A stretch of 64,000 nucleotides of DNA from assembly GCA_019426215.1 (NCBI GenBank), contig CM033404.1, forward strand, positions 3,906,001 through 3,970,000, written 5' to 3'. The position numbers were made by a program, and so were the translations under genes. This DNA comes from Buddleja alternifolia. Taxonomy: Eukaryota > Streptophyta > Magnoliopsida > Lamiales > Scrophulariaceae. The notes under the pieces were generated by a model. The model searched no databases. It was not told where the DNA came from and saw nothing but the letters and a program-made list of their open reading frames with translations. Below are positions 54,264 to 64,000 of this stretch, one piece after another. Numbering within the stretch: the first letter of the stretch is position 1; each line of letters opens with the position of its first letter.

Positions 54264-56754
54264 TCATCATATTCTTCTTAAATTTTAATGGAAAATAGAA
54301 GACGGCATATCCGTCTTCATCATATTTATTTTTAATTAAAAAATAGAAGACGGCATATCAATTTTTTATTTTTTTTAATTACAGATTAATTAATAGTTTT
54401 TCCCCTTGTTTTCGGCTCATCTTTCTCCATTTTTCATGAATTTTTAGGTTTCGACTTGAACATATAAATTGTAAATTTTCATATAAACTTTGTAACCACA
54501 CAAGAATGAGATCATTTCGATGCCCGATTGAAGAAATACGCTAAAGCAAAAGAGCAACATTTGATGCATTTTCTTAAAGAAAATAATGACTTTTTCCCTT
54601 ATTTACGGCTAAGTTTTCTTCCTTTTCGTGCATTTTTAGATTTCGGCTTGAACATATAAATTGTAGAATTTCATATAAATTTTGTAACGCCACAAAAATG
54701 GGATCATTTCGATGCCCGGTTGAAAAAATACGACATAGCAAAAGAGCAACATTTGAGCATTTTCTTAAAGAAAATAATGACTTTTTCGTTATTTACGACT
54801 CAGTTTTCTCCCTTTTTCGCGCATTTTGAACATATAAATTGTACACTTTCATATAAACTTTGTAATTCCACAAGAATGAGATCATTTCGATGTCCGGTTG
54901 AAGAAATACGATAAAGCAACATTTGAGCATTTTTTTAAAGAAAATAATGATTTTTTCCTTATTTTCGGCTCATTTTTCTCCCTTTACGTGCATTTTTAGG
55001 TTTCGACTTGAACATATAAATTGTAAACTTTCATATAAAATTTGTAACATCACAAGAATGGGATCATTTCGATATCCGGTTTACGAAATACGACAAAGCA
55101 ACATTTGAGCATTTCTTTTAAGAAAATAATAATTTTTTCCTTATTTTCGGCTCATTTTTCTCCCTTTTTCGTGCATTTTTAGGTTTCGACTTGAATATAT
55201 AAATTGTAAACTTTCATATAAAATGAAAATGCTACATTAGAGCATTCAAATGTTGTTTTATCGTATTTCTTCAACCGTGCATCAAAATGATCTCATTCTT
55301 GTGGAGTTACAAACTTTATATGAAAGTCTACAATTTATATATTCAAGTCGAAACCTAAAAATGCACGAAAAAGGGAGAAAAATGAGCCGAAAATAAGGAA
55401 AAAATTATTATTTTCTTAAAAGAAATGCTCAAATGTTGCTTTGTCGTATTTCGTCAACCGAGTATCGAAATGATCCCATTCTTGTGATGTTACAAATTTT
55501 ATATGAAAGTCTACAATTTATATGTTCAAGTCGAAACCTAGAAATGCACGAAAAGGGAGAAAAATGAGCCGGAAATAAGGAAAAAATCATTATTTTCTTT
55601 AAAAAAATGCTCAAATGTTGCTTTATCGTATTTCTTAAACCGGGCATCAAAATGATCTCATTCTTGTGGCATTACAAAGTTTATATGAAAGTCTACAATT
55701 TATATGTTCAAGTCGAAACCTAAAAATGCATGAAAAAAGGAGAAAACTGAGCCGTAAATAACTAAAAAGTCATTATTTTCTTTAAGAAAATGCTCAAATG
55801 TTGCTCTTTTGCTTTGTCGTATTTTTTCAACCGGGCATCGAAATGATCCCATTTTTGTGGCGTTATAAAGTTTATATGAAATTCTATACTTTATATGTTC
55901 AAGCCAAAATCTAAAAATGCACGAAAAAGGGAGAAAACTGAGCCGTAAATAAGAAAAATGTCATTATTTTCTTTAAGAAAATGCATCAAAAGTTGCTCTT
56001 TTGCTTTGTCGTATTTCTTCAATCGGGCATCGAAATGATCCCATTCTTGTGTGGTTACAAAGTTTATATGAAAATCTACAATTTATATGTTCAAGTCGAA
56101 ATCTAAAAATGCACGAAAAAGGGAGAAAAATGAGCCGAAAATAAGAAAAAAGTCATTATTTTCTTTAAAAAAATGTTCAAATGTTGCTTTATCGTATTTC
56201 TTAAACAGGGCATCAAAATGATCCCATTCTTGTAGCGTTACAAAGTTTATATGAACGTCTACAATTTATATGTTCAAGTCGAAACTTAAAAATGTATGAA
56301 AAGGGAGAAAATCGAGCCGTAAATAAGGAAAAAGTCATTATTTTCTTTAAGAAAATGCTCAAATGTTACTCTTTTGTTTTGTCGTATTTTTTCAACCGGG
56401 CATCGAAATGATCCCATTTTTGTGGCGTTACAAAGTTTATATGAAAGTTTACAATTTATATGTTCAAGCCGAAATCTGAAAATGCACGAGGAGAAAACTG
56501 AGCCGTAAATAAGGAAAAAATCATTATTTCTTTAAGAAAATGCATCAAATGTTGGTCTTTTGCTTTGTCGTATTTCTTCAATCGGGCATCGAAATGATCT
56601 CATTCTTGTATGGTTACAAAGTTTATATGAAAATCTACAGTTTATATGTTCACGTCGAAACCTAAAAATACACGAAAAAAGAAGAAAAATGAGCTGAAAG
56701 CAAGAAAAAATTATTAATTAATCCGTAATTAAAAAAAATAAAAAAATTGAAGAC

Positions 56755-56891
56755 GGCATATGAGATGTGGTCTTCTATTTTTCAAGTTAAAAAAAAGAAA
56801 AATATGATGAAGACAGCATATGAGATGCCGTCTTCTATTTTTCAATTAAAAATAAATAAATATGATGAAGACGGCATATGAGATGCCGTCT
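56755..56891. repeat. Terminal hairpin motifs of the foldback element (right), three copies
   Basis: AGACGGCAT/ATGCCGTCT-type hairpins near 56755, 56813 and 56869; the last is perfect, the others have one to three changes. Confidence 0.8.
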
Positions 56892-56982
56892 TATATTATT
56901 CTTATAATTATTTTCATATTATATTATTTTTGGATTTTTTTTAAAATTTGTATTATTTTGATAAAAAACCCCAAAAAAGCTT

Positions 56983-58999
56983 TTTCTTTTTCCCTAGCTA
57001 CATATATGTTGGGCAAGTACAAAAATGTAAAGGGCAACCCCATAAATAAGCAACAATTTTGTTTTGGGTCCAATAAATTGCTCCACAAGGCATATTCATT
57101 GACTAATCAGCTTTAAAATAGTAAATCCAGCTCAGCATCTATTAGATATTTTTGGTCTCAAGTAAATTAATTGTCCATAAGCTCCAATCAATTATTTAAA
57201 TAGTGTCACTTGTGATGACTTTTCTTTATTTTAATGATATAGATAATATTATTATAGGCATATAATAAGCAAGTTGTGCGGTCGGTCAATGGAGGAAAAT
57301 ATCTTGGACTGAATTATTGGGATTGTTTGCTTAGGACAATTTTTATTGGATCGATTATAATTACAGATAAGGTAAGGGCCAATGATAAAGACCATTCAGT
57401 CTATTTTAGGGTGCGGTCGGTCAGGTGTTGAAAACTCAAATCTGCATTTTGACTCTAAACATTATTTTGATAATTATATGACTCATTAATCTATAATTCT
57501 TTTTGAATATTTTTGCGTTATAAAACAACATATTGAAAAAGTTGAGAATTAGCTTTTGTAATAGTCAGTTCTTCAAAAATTAATTACCCATAATTATGTT
57601 GCAAAAACTGGTTAAAACTCATCCTTAATTTAATAATAAAAAGAATCAATCAAACTATGAGTCGAACATTATAGTATGGGCCATATACACAAAATAATGT
57701 TGCATTGGCGGCGGCATTAATTATTGGTTCATGAGGAAAATAGTATGGTTTGATTTTATATTTCCTTTATTTTTGCCTGTGAAAGGATCCAAAGAGTTTT
57801 TCCGTTTAAATGTTATTGTAGAGCGAAAACAAATGGAATTAATTATAAGAATTTATTTTATAGGTACATATTTTCGTTGTCTTCACCACAATTATCATTT
57901 TTGTGTGGTTGGGTACATAATGGTTCTTAGAGAAATTTCAAAATTCATGCTTCTAAATAATAATGATAATTATTTGTATATAATGTATTTCACGACATAA
58001 CATAAGTCATACTTATAATTGTATTTTGACGTGAAGTGAGACAACTTCTAAAAATGATCATCGTACCACGAGGTATCCCTTTTCTTTTGATTAATAATTT
58101 CTAATTATGATGCAAGTGGAAATTAATGAATTGTGTTTTGACATATTAAGCTATTCATTTTTCTGTTTAATGCCCTATGGAATGTTTCAATCTCAATAAA
58201 ACTAGGTTTATGTAAGTGGGAGCCGGATGAGTTTTCAAAAAAATTTCTAGGCAAGTTGGATACCGCAGCTTGATTATGAAGGGATGTCTCTTAATTTTTT
58301 CTAGATTCCAAAGGTCGTGGCATATTATACTCGGTTTAAAAAAAAATTGGATTGAGTCTAGACTTGGACCCATAAACATGCAGACCCAAAGTTTGGGGTC
58401 TGGTTTGAGTTTAGACCCAATCTTTGGATTTAAATCTAGACCCAAATTTTTGGATTTGAATTTAGGTAAAACCCACCCATTGCCAGGCATATGGAGAAGA
58501 GGGTGACTGCCACCGCAAGTTACGGGTTGTGTTGTTTTTTATTACTTATCATAATAATATATTATCGTTTCGTTGTCCAAAAAGAAAAGGAAAAAAATCT
58601 TGTCAATTAAGTTTCCCTTGAACTCAATTCAAATAACTGAAAATGCCAAATTTCAAAAACATTTATTTCTTTATGATATGTTTAACTTCATTTATTTGTT
58701 TTGATTGTCTCCTCAAATGTATGAGAAATTTTCGAGTCTTGTCTTGCGGACTGCTGATTGTAAAATGGAAATTGGAGCTTAATCAATAGATGTTTATAAA
58801 CACTAACAAATTGTCAATTCATTTATCAAATTTGGCCATATTTTTTCATCAATCCTTTTTTATCCTTATAATTAACTAATTTAAGCTTGAAATTAAAAAG
58901 ATATTCTATGATCAAAGGTGCTACCATTTTGATAACCAAATATTAATAATAAAAAAGATTAATTACAGCAACCCCAGTTTTTAGGGCAAAAACCTTCTA
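56983..58999. other. AT-rich gap
   Basis: No gene recognised. 58350-58480 has repeated GGACCCA/TAGACCCAA phrases. Confidence 0.45.
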
Positions 59000-59600
59000 C
59001 CAAGTTACAACCACTGAAATCAGTTGGAAAAATCCCAAAAGTTCAATTGTAATTTCAATTTGCGATCCCCAGAGAGTCACGTTCCGACCATTGGAATGAG
59101 TCTTGATCTAGGTCGGTTTCTACCCTATACTATTTCAGTCAAGATGACTTCGTATACGAACTGACGAACGTACTATCAAGATTATAGACTGCACTTGGAT
59201 ATGGCCAAGCTGCCTACGTATCTCTCAGGAATCAAGTCTAAACGTAGTTCAAATAAGGTTGTTGTGATATTTATGATTTGTATTCCGAAGGTATCTAGTA
59301 TTTGTATTATAGGATCGTACTCTCAAGACTTTGGACTATCGTAAACTATATGAAGTATATCTCGTAGTATTTATTGCTCAGATTATCCATCTGTGAAACT
59401 CAATAAATGGAGGTATTTATAGAGTTTCCACTCTGTACTGTAGAGTGAATGACAGATGAGACATTTCAAACTGGATGTCTAACACGTGTACTTAATAGAC
59501 GGTCTTGATTGCATATCGTAGGGTGGGGTCATGGGTCGACCCTACCCGAACTAAAAAAAAAGGGGGATCTTGGAGTGTAATGCAAATATCATTGCATTAG
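59000..59600 (+). repeat. LTR-like sequence upstream of the gypsy ORF1
   Basis: Contains TATGGCCAAGCTGCCTACGT and AGGAATCAAGTCTAAACGTA, phrases I associate with LTRs of Tat/Ogre-type Ty3/gypsy elements, plus GGTCATGGGTCGACCC. Its position 0.7 kb before the ORF1 remnant supports this. Ends not fixed. Confidence 0.45.
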
Positions 59601-59654
59601 GGACCTATTTGTTAATCTGCCTCGTATCCTCGTTAACGAGGTACTCTAAAGGTC

Positions 59655-59684
59655 TTACAATGTATATATATATATATATATATA
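59655..59684. repeat. (TA)n microsatellite
   Basis: A run of alternating TA. Confidence 0.85.
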
Positions 59685-60267
59685 TGTTCCATATACGAAG
59701 TGGCGAAGGACGTTTATATAATTTGGCATATCATAAGTACCTCACTTCGTTAGTTATAAAGAAATTCATTTTAATTCGTTGATTGATGACTGACGAAGTA
59801 TAATAATTCGTAAATACAGCATTTAAGGCATTCGTTTCCTTGTCTTTATTTTAACTTTTAGCCGTTTTATGTAATCATTACTCCGCAGCTGTTTTTAGTC
59901 ATTATCTCTGATACGCCGTTTCCCAAGAATCATGTCTGATCCGACACGTTATCAGCTCGAAGTCCAAGAGACACAAGTTGAATTCGAAATGTCATGTCTC
60001 CTCACCATTGGATTTAGGTTTTTACCATCAAATCTGTGTCGTTGATTCCAATTCTTCTTCCCCTATATATAGCCAATTTTTACCTCTCATTTGAATTTTT
60101 CACTCTCGCTCATCTTACTCCCTATACAGTGCAGTTTTTTGAAAGCAAGAATTTCATCCGCGTTGAAGTCTTCTTCCTAACTCATTCTCCAGTTTATTCC
60201 CATAGTAGGTATAGCTTCAACTTTCTCAATTTTTGTTTTATCCTATATTTTTACATTATCCAATTTA

Positions 60268-61975
60268 TCCAATGAGTAATACTGGTGCGGGTGTCGAATC
60301 ACCTCGTGCTTCTGATGAGGAAAGTGAGGCCACCTCGTCTAATCGTAGTAACTCTGGCAGTAGCTCAAGTAGCCTTGCCACTTCCCCTGAACCTAACGTA
60401 AACGATCCCCCTATTGTCATCGAACCTGAGGAGCCCGATGTTCCTCCTCCATATCCCGATCTCGAGGGGGATGAAAATGTTAATATGCAACTCTTCCTAA
60501 ATATGGATAGAGCTCTTAGGATAGTTCTCTAGTTAAGTTATTCGTCTATCTTAACCGAATCAAACATTGCCGATATTAGGGTTAGATATCACATCCCTGC
60601 CAACTATCATATCATCGTTCCCAATACAGGCGATCGAATACATCTCCCGTCCATTGGATTCTGTACGTTCCACGTTACCCATCTCGCTTCGGGTCTTAGG
60701 TTTCCTCTCCACCCTGCTATCATCACCATTCTTTTGTATCTTCATCTTAGCCCAACCCAATTACTTCCTAACTCTTATACGCATATCATATATTTAGTGA
60801 TAATGAGAATGTATGGTGTTCATCCTAATATAAAAAAATTTAACAATTTTTTATCTGTACATCGATGTGCTAAATCCAAGGAAGAAGGTTTTTTCTTCCT
60901 TGCTCCCCAACGACACTGTCGTCTCCAAACTCACACCCAATTTTCATTCGGAGATTGGAAAAGAAGTTCTTCTTCATTACCCCTTTCCCAAACGAGCATT
61001 GGAATGTACCTCGTCCTTGGGGTATGGAGCTCGTTGACCTAGAACACATCGGTAGGCCAACTATACCCCGACGAACTTTAAAATGAATTCTTAAGTGGTT
61101 GTTTAAGCTCGAGGTCGTGATGAGTGAGTCCATGCTGGTCTCGTGTGGGCTAAGTAGTGCCAACGTACCTGGCATGGAAAACATGGGTAAGGACTTGTGA
61201 ATATGGCTTGTGCATGTAATATTTCACATAACATTTATATGATTTTAACTTTTCTCTCTATTTTTTTTATAGTTTTCAGCAATGGAAACGAGGAAGGCTC
61301 GTATGGATAAGAGGGTCGTTATTGTGGCCGAGGCAGCTATAAAGGCAGCGGCTGCTGCAGATCATGGTGTTGGTCGCGACCGAGGTAGGGGACAATGGGG
61401 TAGTAATTGCTGAACCTCAAGATCAGGGCTCCATCACTAGTTCGGCTAACGAGGCTCTTGTTGTACAAACCACTACCACCATTGTCTGTTCGACAGTGTC
61501 GGCTTCTTCTTCAAGGGATCCCCCTAATGAGGACATTATCGAAATTGATGACACTGAGACCGCCTTGGTTCGTCGTCCTCGGCAACGGACCACAGCTGGA
61601 CCCAGTGCTTCTTATGGTCATCCAGATAAACATCCTCGCGTGGAAAAATCTTCCCGGACGATCGTAGCAAGGTCACAGTCCTCGACTCCTCCTGGAGAAA
61701 TCAATTACGGCCTTCTCAACCAGGCCGAATCTCTTCTTCTAAAGGATTATTTGGAGTTCCAGATTCCAAAACGAGCTGCTTTAGTGCCCAACACCCAGCC
61801 CATAAGTTTGGATTGGCGCATCTACCCCGACAGTACCATTGTCAGGGACTCCACTGGCAACACAACCCTCGAGCTGTTTCATCGAACCTTATTGCCAAGG
61901 GACAAAGTTGCAATTCTTGAGCATCCTCATCCCCTTATGGAGAAGAACGGGGCTCAATACTTGTTCAATATTTGG
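60268..61975 (+). pseudogene. Ty3/gypsy (Tat/Ogre-like) ORF1 remnant, broken
   Basis: Starts MSNTGAGVESPRASDEES, an acidic Ser-rich leader, and stops at 60531. In another frame (from ~60580) it encodes IPANYHIIVPNTGDRIHLPS and SGLRFPLHPAIITILLYLHL, the pattern of the plant 'putative gypsy-type transposon' domain. A later segment (61282-61400, METRKARMDKR) shifts frame again into 61364-61970 (AESLLLKDYLEFQIPKRA then LDWRIYPDSTIVRD), also ORF1-like. A TTTTTTTATAG sequence before 61275 resembles an intron end. Several shifts and stops mean it is dead. It ends abruptly where antisense pol begins. Confidence 0.65.
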
Positions 61976-62660
61976 GTTTTAACTGCCGTACGACTTCTAT
62001 ATTCAATATTGAACTCTCCCAATTCAATAGCCCATTTTATGAGCCTTCCCGACACATCGGGTTTTGCCAATACTTGTTTCAATGGTTGATTAGTTAATAC
62101 AACAATATGATGAGACTGAAAGTATGGTCTTAGCTTACGAGCCGAAGTTACTAAAGCGAGTGTGCATTTCTCAATCTCCAAATAGTTCAATTCAGCCCCT
62201 TGTATCAATTTGCTGACATAATATACTGGTTTGTGTTCATTTTCGATTTCTCTAACCAACACTGCACAAATGATTGCTAACGACATCGCCAGATATAAGA
62301 ATAAAAGTTCCCTGAAAACAGGTTTCGTTAACAATTTGGGGAGGGAGGGATACCAAGTATTCTTTCAGCTCTTGAAATGTTTTTTCACATTCCTTTGTCC
62401 GTGTAAAATTTTTCACCTTTCGCAGGCTTTTGAAAAAGTGTAGCCACTTTTCAGCAAATCTAGATATAAATCTGTTTAACCTCGCCATTCTCCCCGTTAA
62501 TTTTTGCACATTTTTCACATTTGCAGGGGATTTCATGTTTAGAATAGCCTCGATTTTTCAGGGTTTGCCTCGATACCTCGTTCTGTGACCATGTACCCCA
62601 AAACTTTTCCCCCACGAACTCCGAATGTACATTTATGAGGGTTTAATTTCATTCCATATC
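61975..62660 (-). pseudogene. Ty3/gypsy pol fragment (RT end and RNase H), antisense
   Basis: Reading the minus strand from ~62660: KLNPHKCTFGVRGGK and RGIEANPEK (end of the RT domain), NVQKLTGRMARLNRFISR and FFKSLRK (connection), then after a frameshift LVREIENEHKPVYYVSKLIQ, RKLRPYFQSHHIVVLTNQPL and GRLIKWAIELGEF (RNase H). Integrase and protease are missing, and there is at least one frameshift and one stop. Orientation is opposite to the ORF1 remnant it abuts. Confidence 0.85.
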
Positions 62661-63067
62661 ATTTCATTTCGACCCAAAACAATTTCAACCCAAACATAGC
62701 CCGTTTTACGACCTGAATCTATGACCCAGATCAACAAATTGGGTATCCAAACCCACAACCCATTGGGCCACCATCACGACCCGACGGGTTGTGACTGGGC
62801 AGGGCTGTGCCGAAAGGCCCGTCTGCGCTAAACAGCGCGCGCTGCTACTCGGGTTTTTCTCGGGGCCTTCAGCCCCGTTTTTTCTTGGAATTTTTTGATT
62901 TCAATATCATCAAATATCCCTAGATTTACAATAACTAAAAATAAAAAAACTAGGCAAAAAACCATAAAATGCAGGTTTAAGAAAAACATACAAACATGCT
63001 TCAAAAACACATAACATGTAATTCTTAAATCACGTAAATAAGATCAAATATGCAAATCAGAGATTGG
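62661..63067. other. Retroelement-derived gap
   Basis: 62660-62870 is GC-richer with repeated ACCCA/CCCGA words; no coding assigned. The rest is AT-rich and could be the interior of the minus-strand LTR element next to it. Confidence 0.35.
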
Positions 63068-63460
63068 CTTTGATACCATTGTTGGGTTTCGTTCGAAAAA
63101 GCAGAAACGCAGCGGAAGGGATTTCAAAAATTAAAATGAAAACCCAATTGGTACTCTAATTCGCATAATTGAATCTAAAAGCGTATAACGAATAAAACTT
63201 ACTCGTTAATATGAATATGATGATGGAGAAAAACTTCTTCTTCTCCAAACTCGAAATATTGAAGCTTCCAAATCTTCAATCCTTTGGTTTGATTCTTCAA
63301 ACTTGAACTTTATCCGAACAACAAAAATACGTCGTCTTTAAATCGTCACACACGGATCAACAAATGAAAAATCCCCTTTCTTCTTTCTCTATGGTCGACG
63401 ACTAGGTATAGAGGAGGAGAGGAATATTTTTCTTTCTTTTGAGAGTTATGTATTCTTGTA
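63068..63460 (-). mobile_element. LTR with adjoining primer-binding site, minus orientation
   Basis: On the minus strand a long leader-like sequence ends AAACCCAACA and is followed after one base by TGGTATCAAAGCC (63068-63080), an initiator-Met tRNA-type primer-binding site. The LTR would be 63082-~63460. Beyond it, TTGCTCGAGGTCGAGCAATT and GTTTGGGGGAGTAC look like the pol end and purine tract that normally precede a gypsy 3' LTR. Confidence 0.55.
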
Positions 63461-64000
63461 CTCCCCCAAACTTATCAATTGCTCGACCTCGAGCAATAAA
63501 AGATCTAGGGCACAAAAAACATCATCAATCAAAAGGAGAAAACAAAAACAACAAACAAACTCACTTTCGTGGAGTAAACGATTGCACTTAGCATGTGCAA
63601 CAAGCCTTTAAACCTGTGAGTTACCTCAAAGGACGAGTTATAGTCTCGTGAGGGTTTGCAGACGATATACCCACAAAATCTAACAAACTTTCAATCTCAA
63701 CCAGATGAATACATCTCAACATAATTAACAAGAATAAATGGTACAAAATCATCCTTTTACAGCTTCAAGTTCTAGAATTTCAAGTTCTAGAATAAATGGT
63801 TCTCTAGATATGTCTATCCGAGAATCTAACCAACAATCATGCATTCAAGTTCTAGAATTTCCTCGGATTAATCCGGCTAACTGCACCCAGGAATCTCTAC
63901 CTATCTCTAGGGGCAATTCCCTATTTTTTACGGATTATGTGATGATCCTCTTTGCACCTTAAATTACCTTCTCTCGAACGAATAATTTAAGCAATAAATC
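63461..64000. other. Probable retroelement interior, minus orientation
   Basis: Begins with the inverted CTCCCCCAAACTTATCAATTG / CTCGACCTCGAGCAA motif. CAAGTTCTAGAAT occurs three times at 63764-63860. No recognisable protein up to the window edge. Confidence 0.35.

Larger units (their letters stand above)
54161..56972. mobile_element. Foldback transposon, 2.8 kb, arms built of ~185-bp tandem units
   Basis: Ends GGTTTTTTTATCAAAATAAT and its inverse; the terminal ~180 bp on each side are nearly identical in inverted orientation. Flanked by AAAAAAGCTT at 54151-54160 and 56973-56982 (9-10 bp TSD, Mutator-like). The left arm (~54390-55225) has four full units plus a partial one; the right arm (~55245-56735) has eight inverted units, spaced 175-197 bp. 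Each unit carries ATATAAATTGTA, TTCATATAAA-TTTGTAA and GATCATTTCGATG. No transposase. Short frames inside are just the repeat read on both strands. Confidence 0.88.

Noticed and set aside
54720..55650. Repeated similar reading frames with IFLKKIMIFSLF on both strands
   Set aside because: They arise from the foldback unit read in both orientations; no start or coding signal, and the unit spacing is not a multiple of three.
60268..60532. A stand-alone Ser-rich small protein gene
   Set aside because: It continues, after a frameshift, into a gypsy ORF1 domain and so is part of a decayed retroelement.

Overview
The window looks like a stretch of a eudicot nuclear chromosome. It is AT-rich, its genes have many short GT-AG introns, and both intergenic space and introns are packed with small DNA transposons and decayed retroelements. 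There is no organellar or bacterial character and no CRISPR. The gene set is plant-specific: plant-type ceramide synthase, CYP707A, plastid ferredoxin-nitrite reductase, core alpha-1,3-fucosyltransferase and a COR27/COR28-type clock protein. An asterid is my guess only.

Five genes could be assembled exon by exon, all on the minus strand and all with consistent reading phases: (1) a LAG1/LOH ceramide synthase at 3140-7719, 6 exons, 287 aa; (2) a CYP707A abscisic acid 8'-hydroxylase at 14395-17034, 9 exons, 478 aa; (3) ferredoxin-nitrite reductase at 32823-36039, 4 exons, 587 aa, with a nitrate-response-like element about 180 bp upstream of its ATG; (4) a GT10 core alpha-1,3-fucosyltransferase at 43161-47788, 7 exons, 512 aa, whose first intron carries three copies of a ~470-bp unit that include the end of exon 1; (5) a COR27/COR28-like protein at 49872-52384, 5 exons, 262 aa. 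They are unrelated housekeeping, hormone, nitrogen, glycan and clock functions. Nothing suggests an operon-like or biosynthetic cluster.

The rest is mostly mobile DNA. Several elements can be delimited to the base by terminal inverted repeats (TIRs) and target-site duplications (TSDs). hAT-like MITEs with 8-bp TSDs lie at 790-1148 (imperfect TSD), 8871-9379, 13178-13667, 21579-21764 and 39293-39688. Mutator-like elements with 9-bp TSDs lie at 10018-11048 (inside an older one, 9939-11150), 21147-22134 (with a hAT MITE inside it) and 38839-39229. A 2.8-kb foldback element (54161-56972) has arms made of ~185-bp tandem units. There are also two copies of one TRIM-like LTR family (1705-2457 and 23160-23500), a tRNA-derived SINE (19446-19612), LINE RNase H remnants (26426-26737 and 30430-30870), a broken Ty3/gypsy ORF1 (60268-61970) fused tail-on to an antisense gypsy pol piece (61975-62660), and a minus-strand LTR with its primer-binding site (63068-63460).

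The most unusual items are the foldback element, whose unit order reads A-B-C-D-E then E'-D'-C'-B'-A'-C'-B'-A'; a short chimera of 18S and 25S rRNA sequence at 28497-28614; the exon-end triplication in the fucosyltransferase intron; and a tandem duplication at 37135-38560 that preserves an unexplained ~55-bp block.
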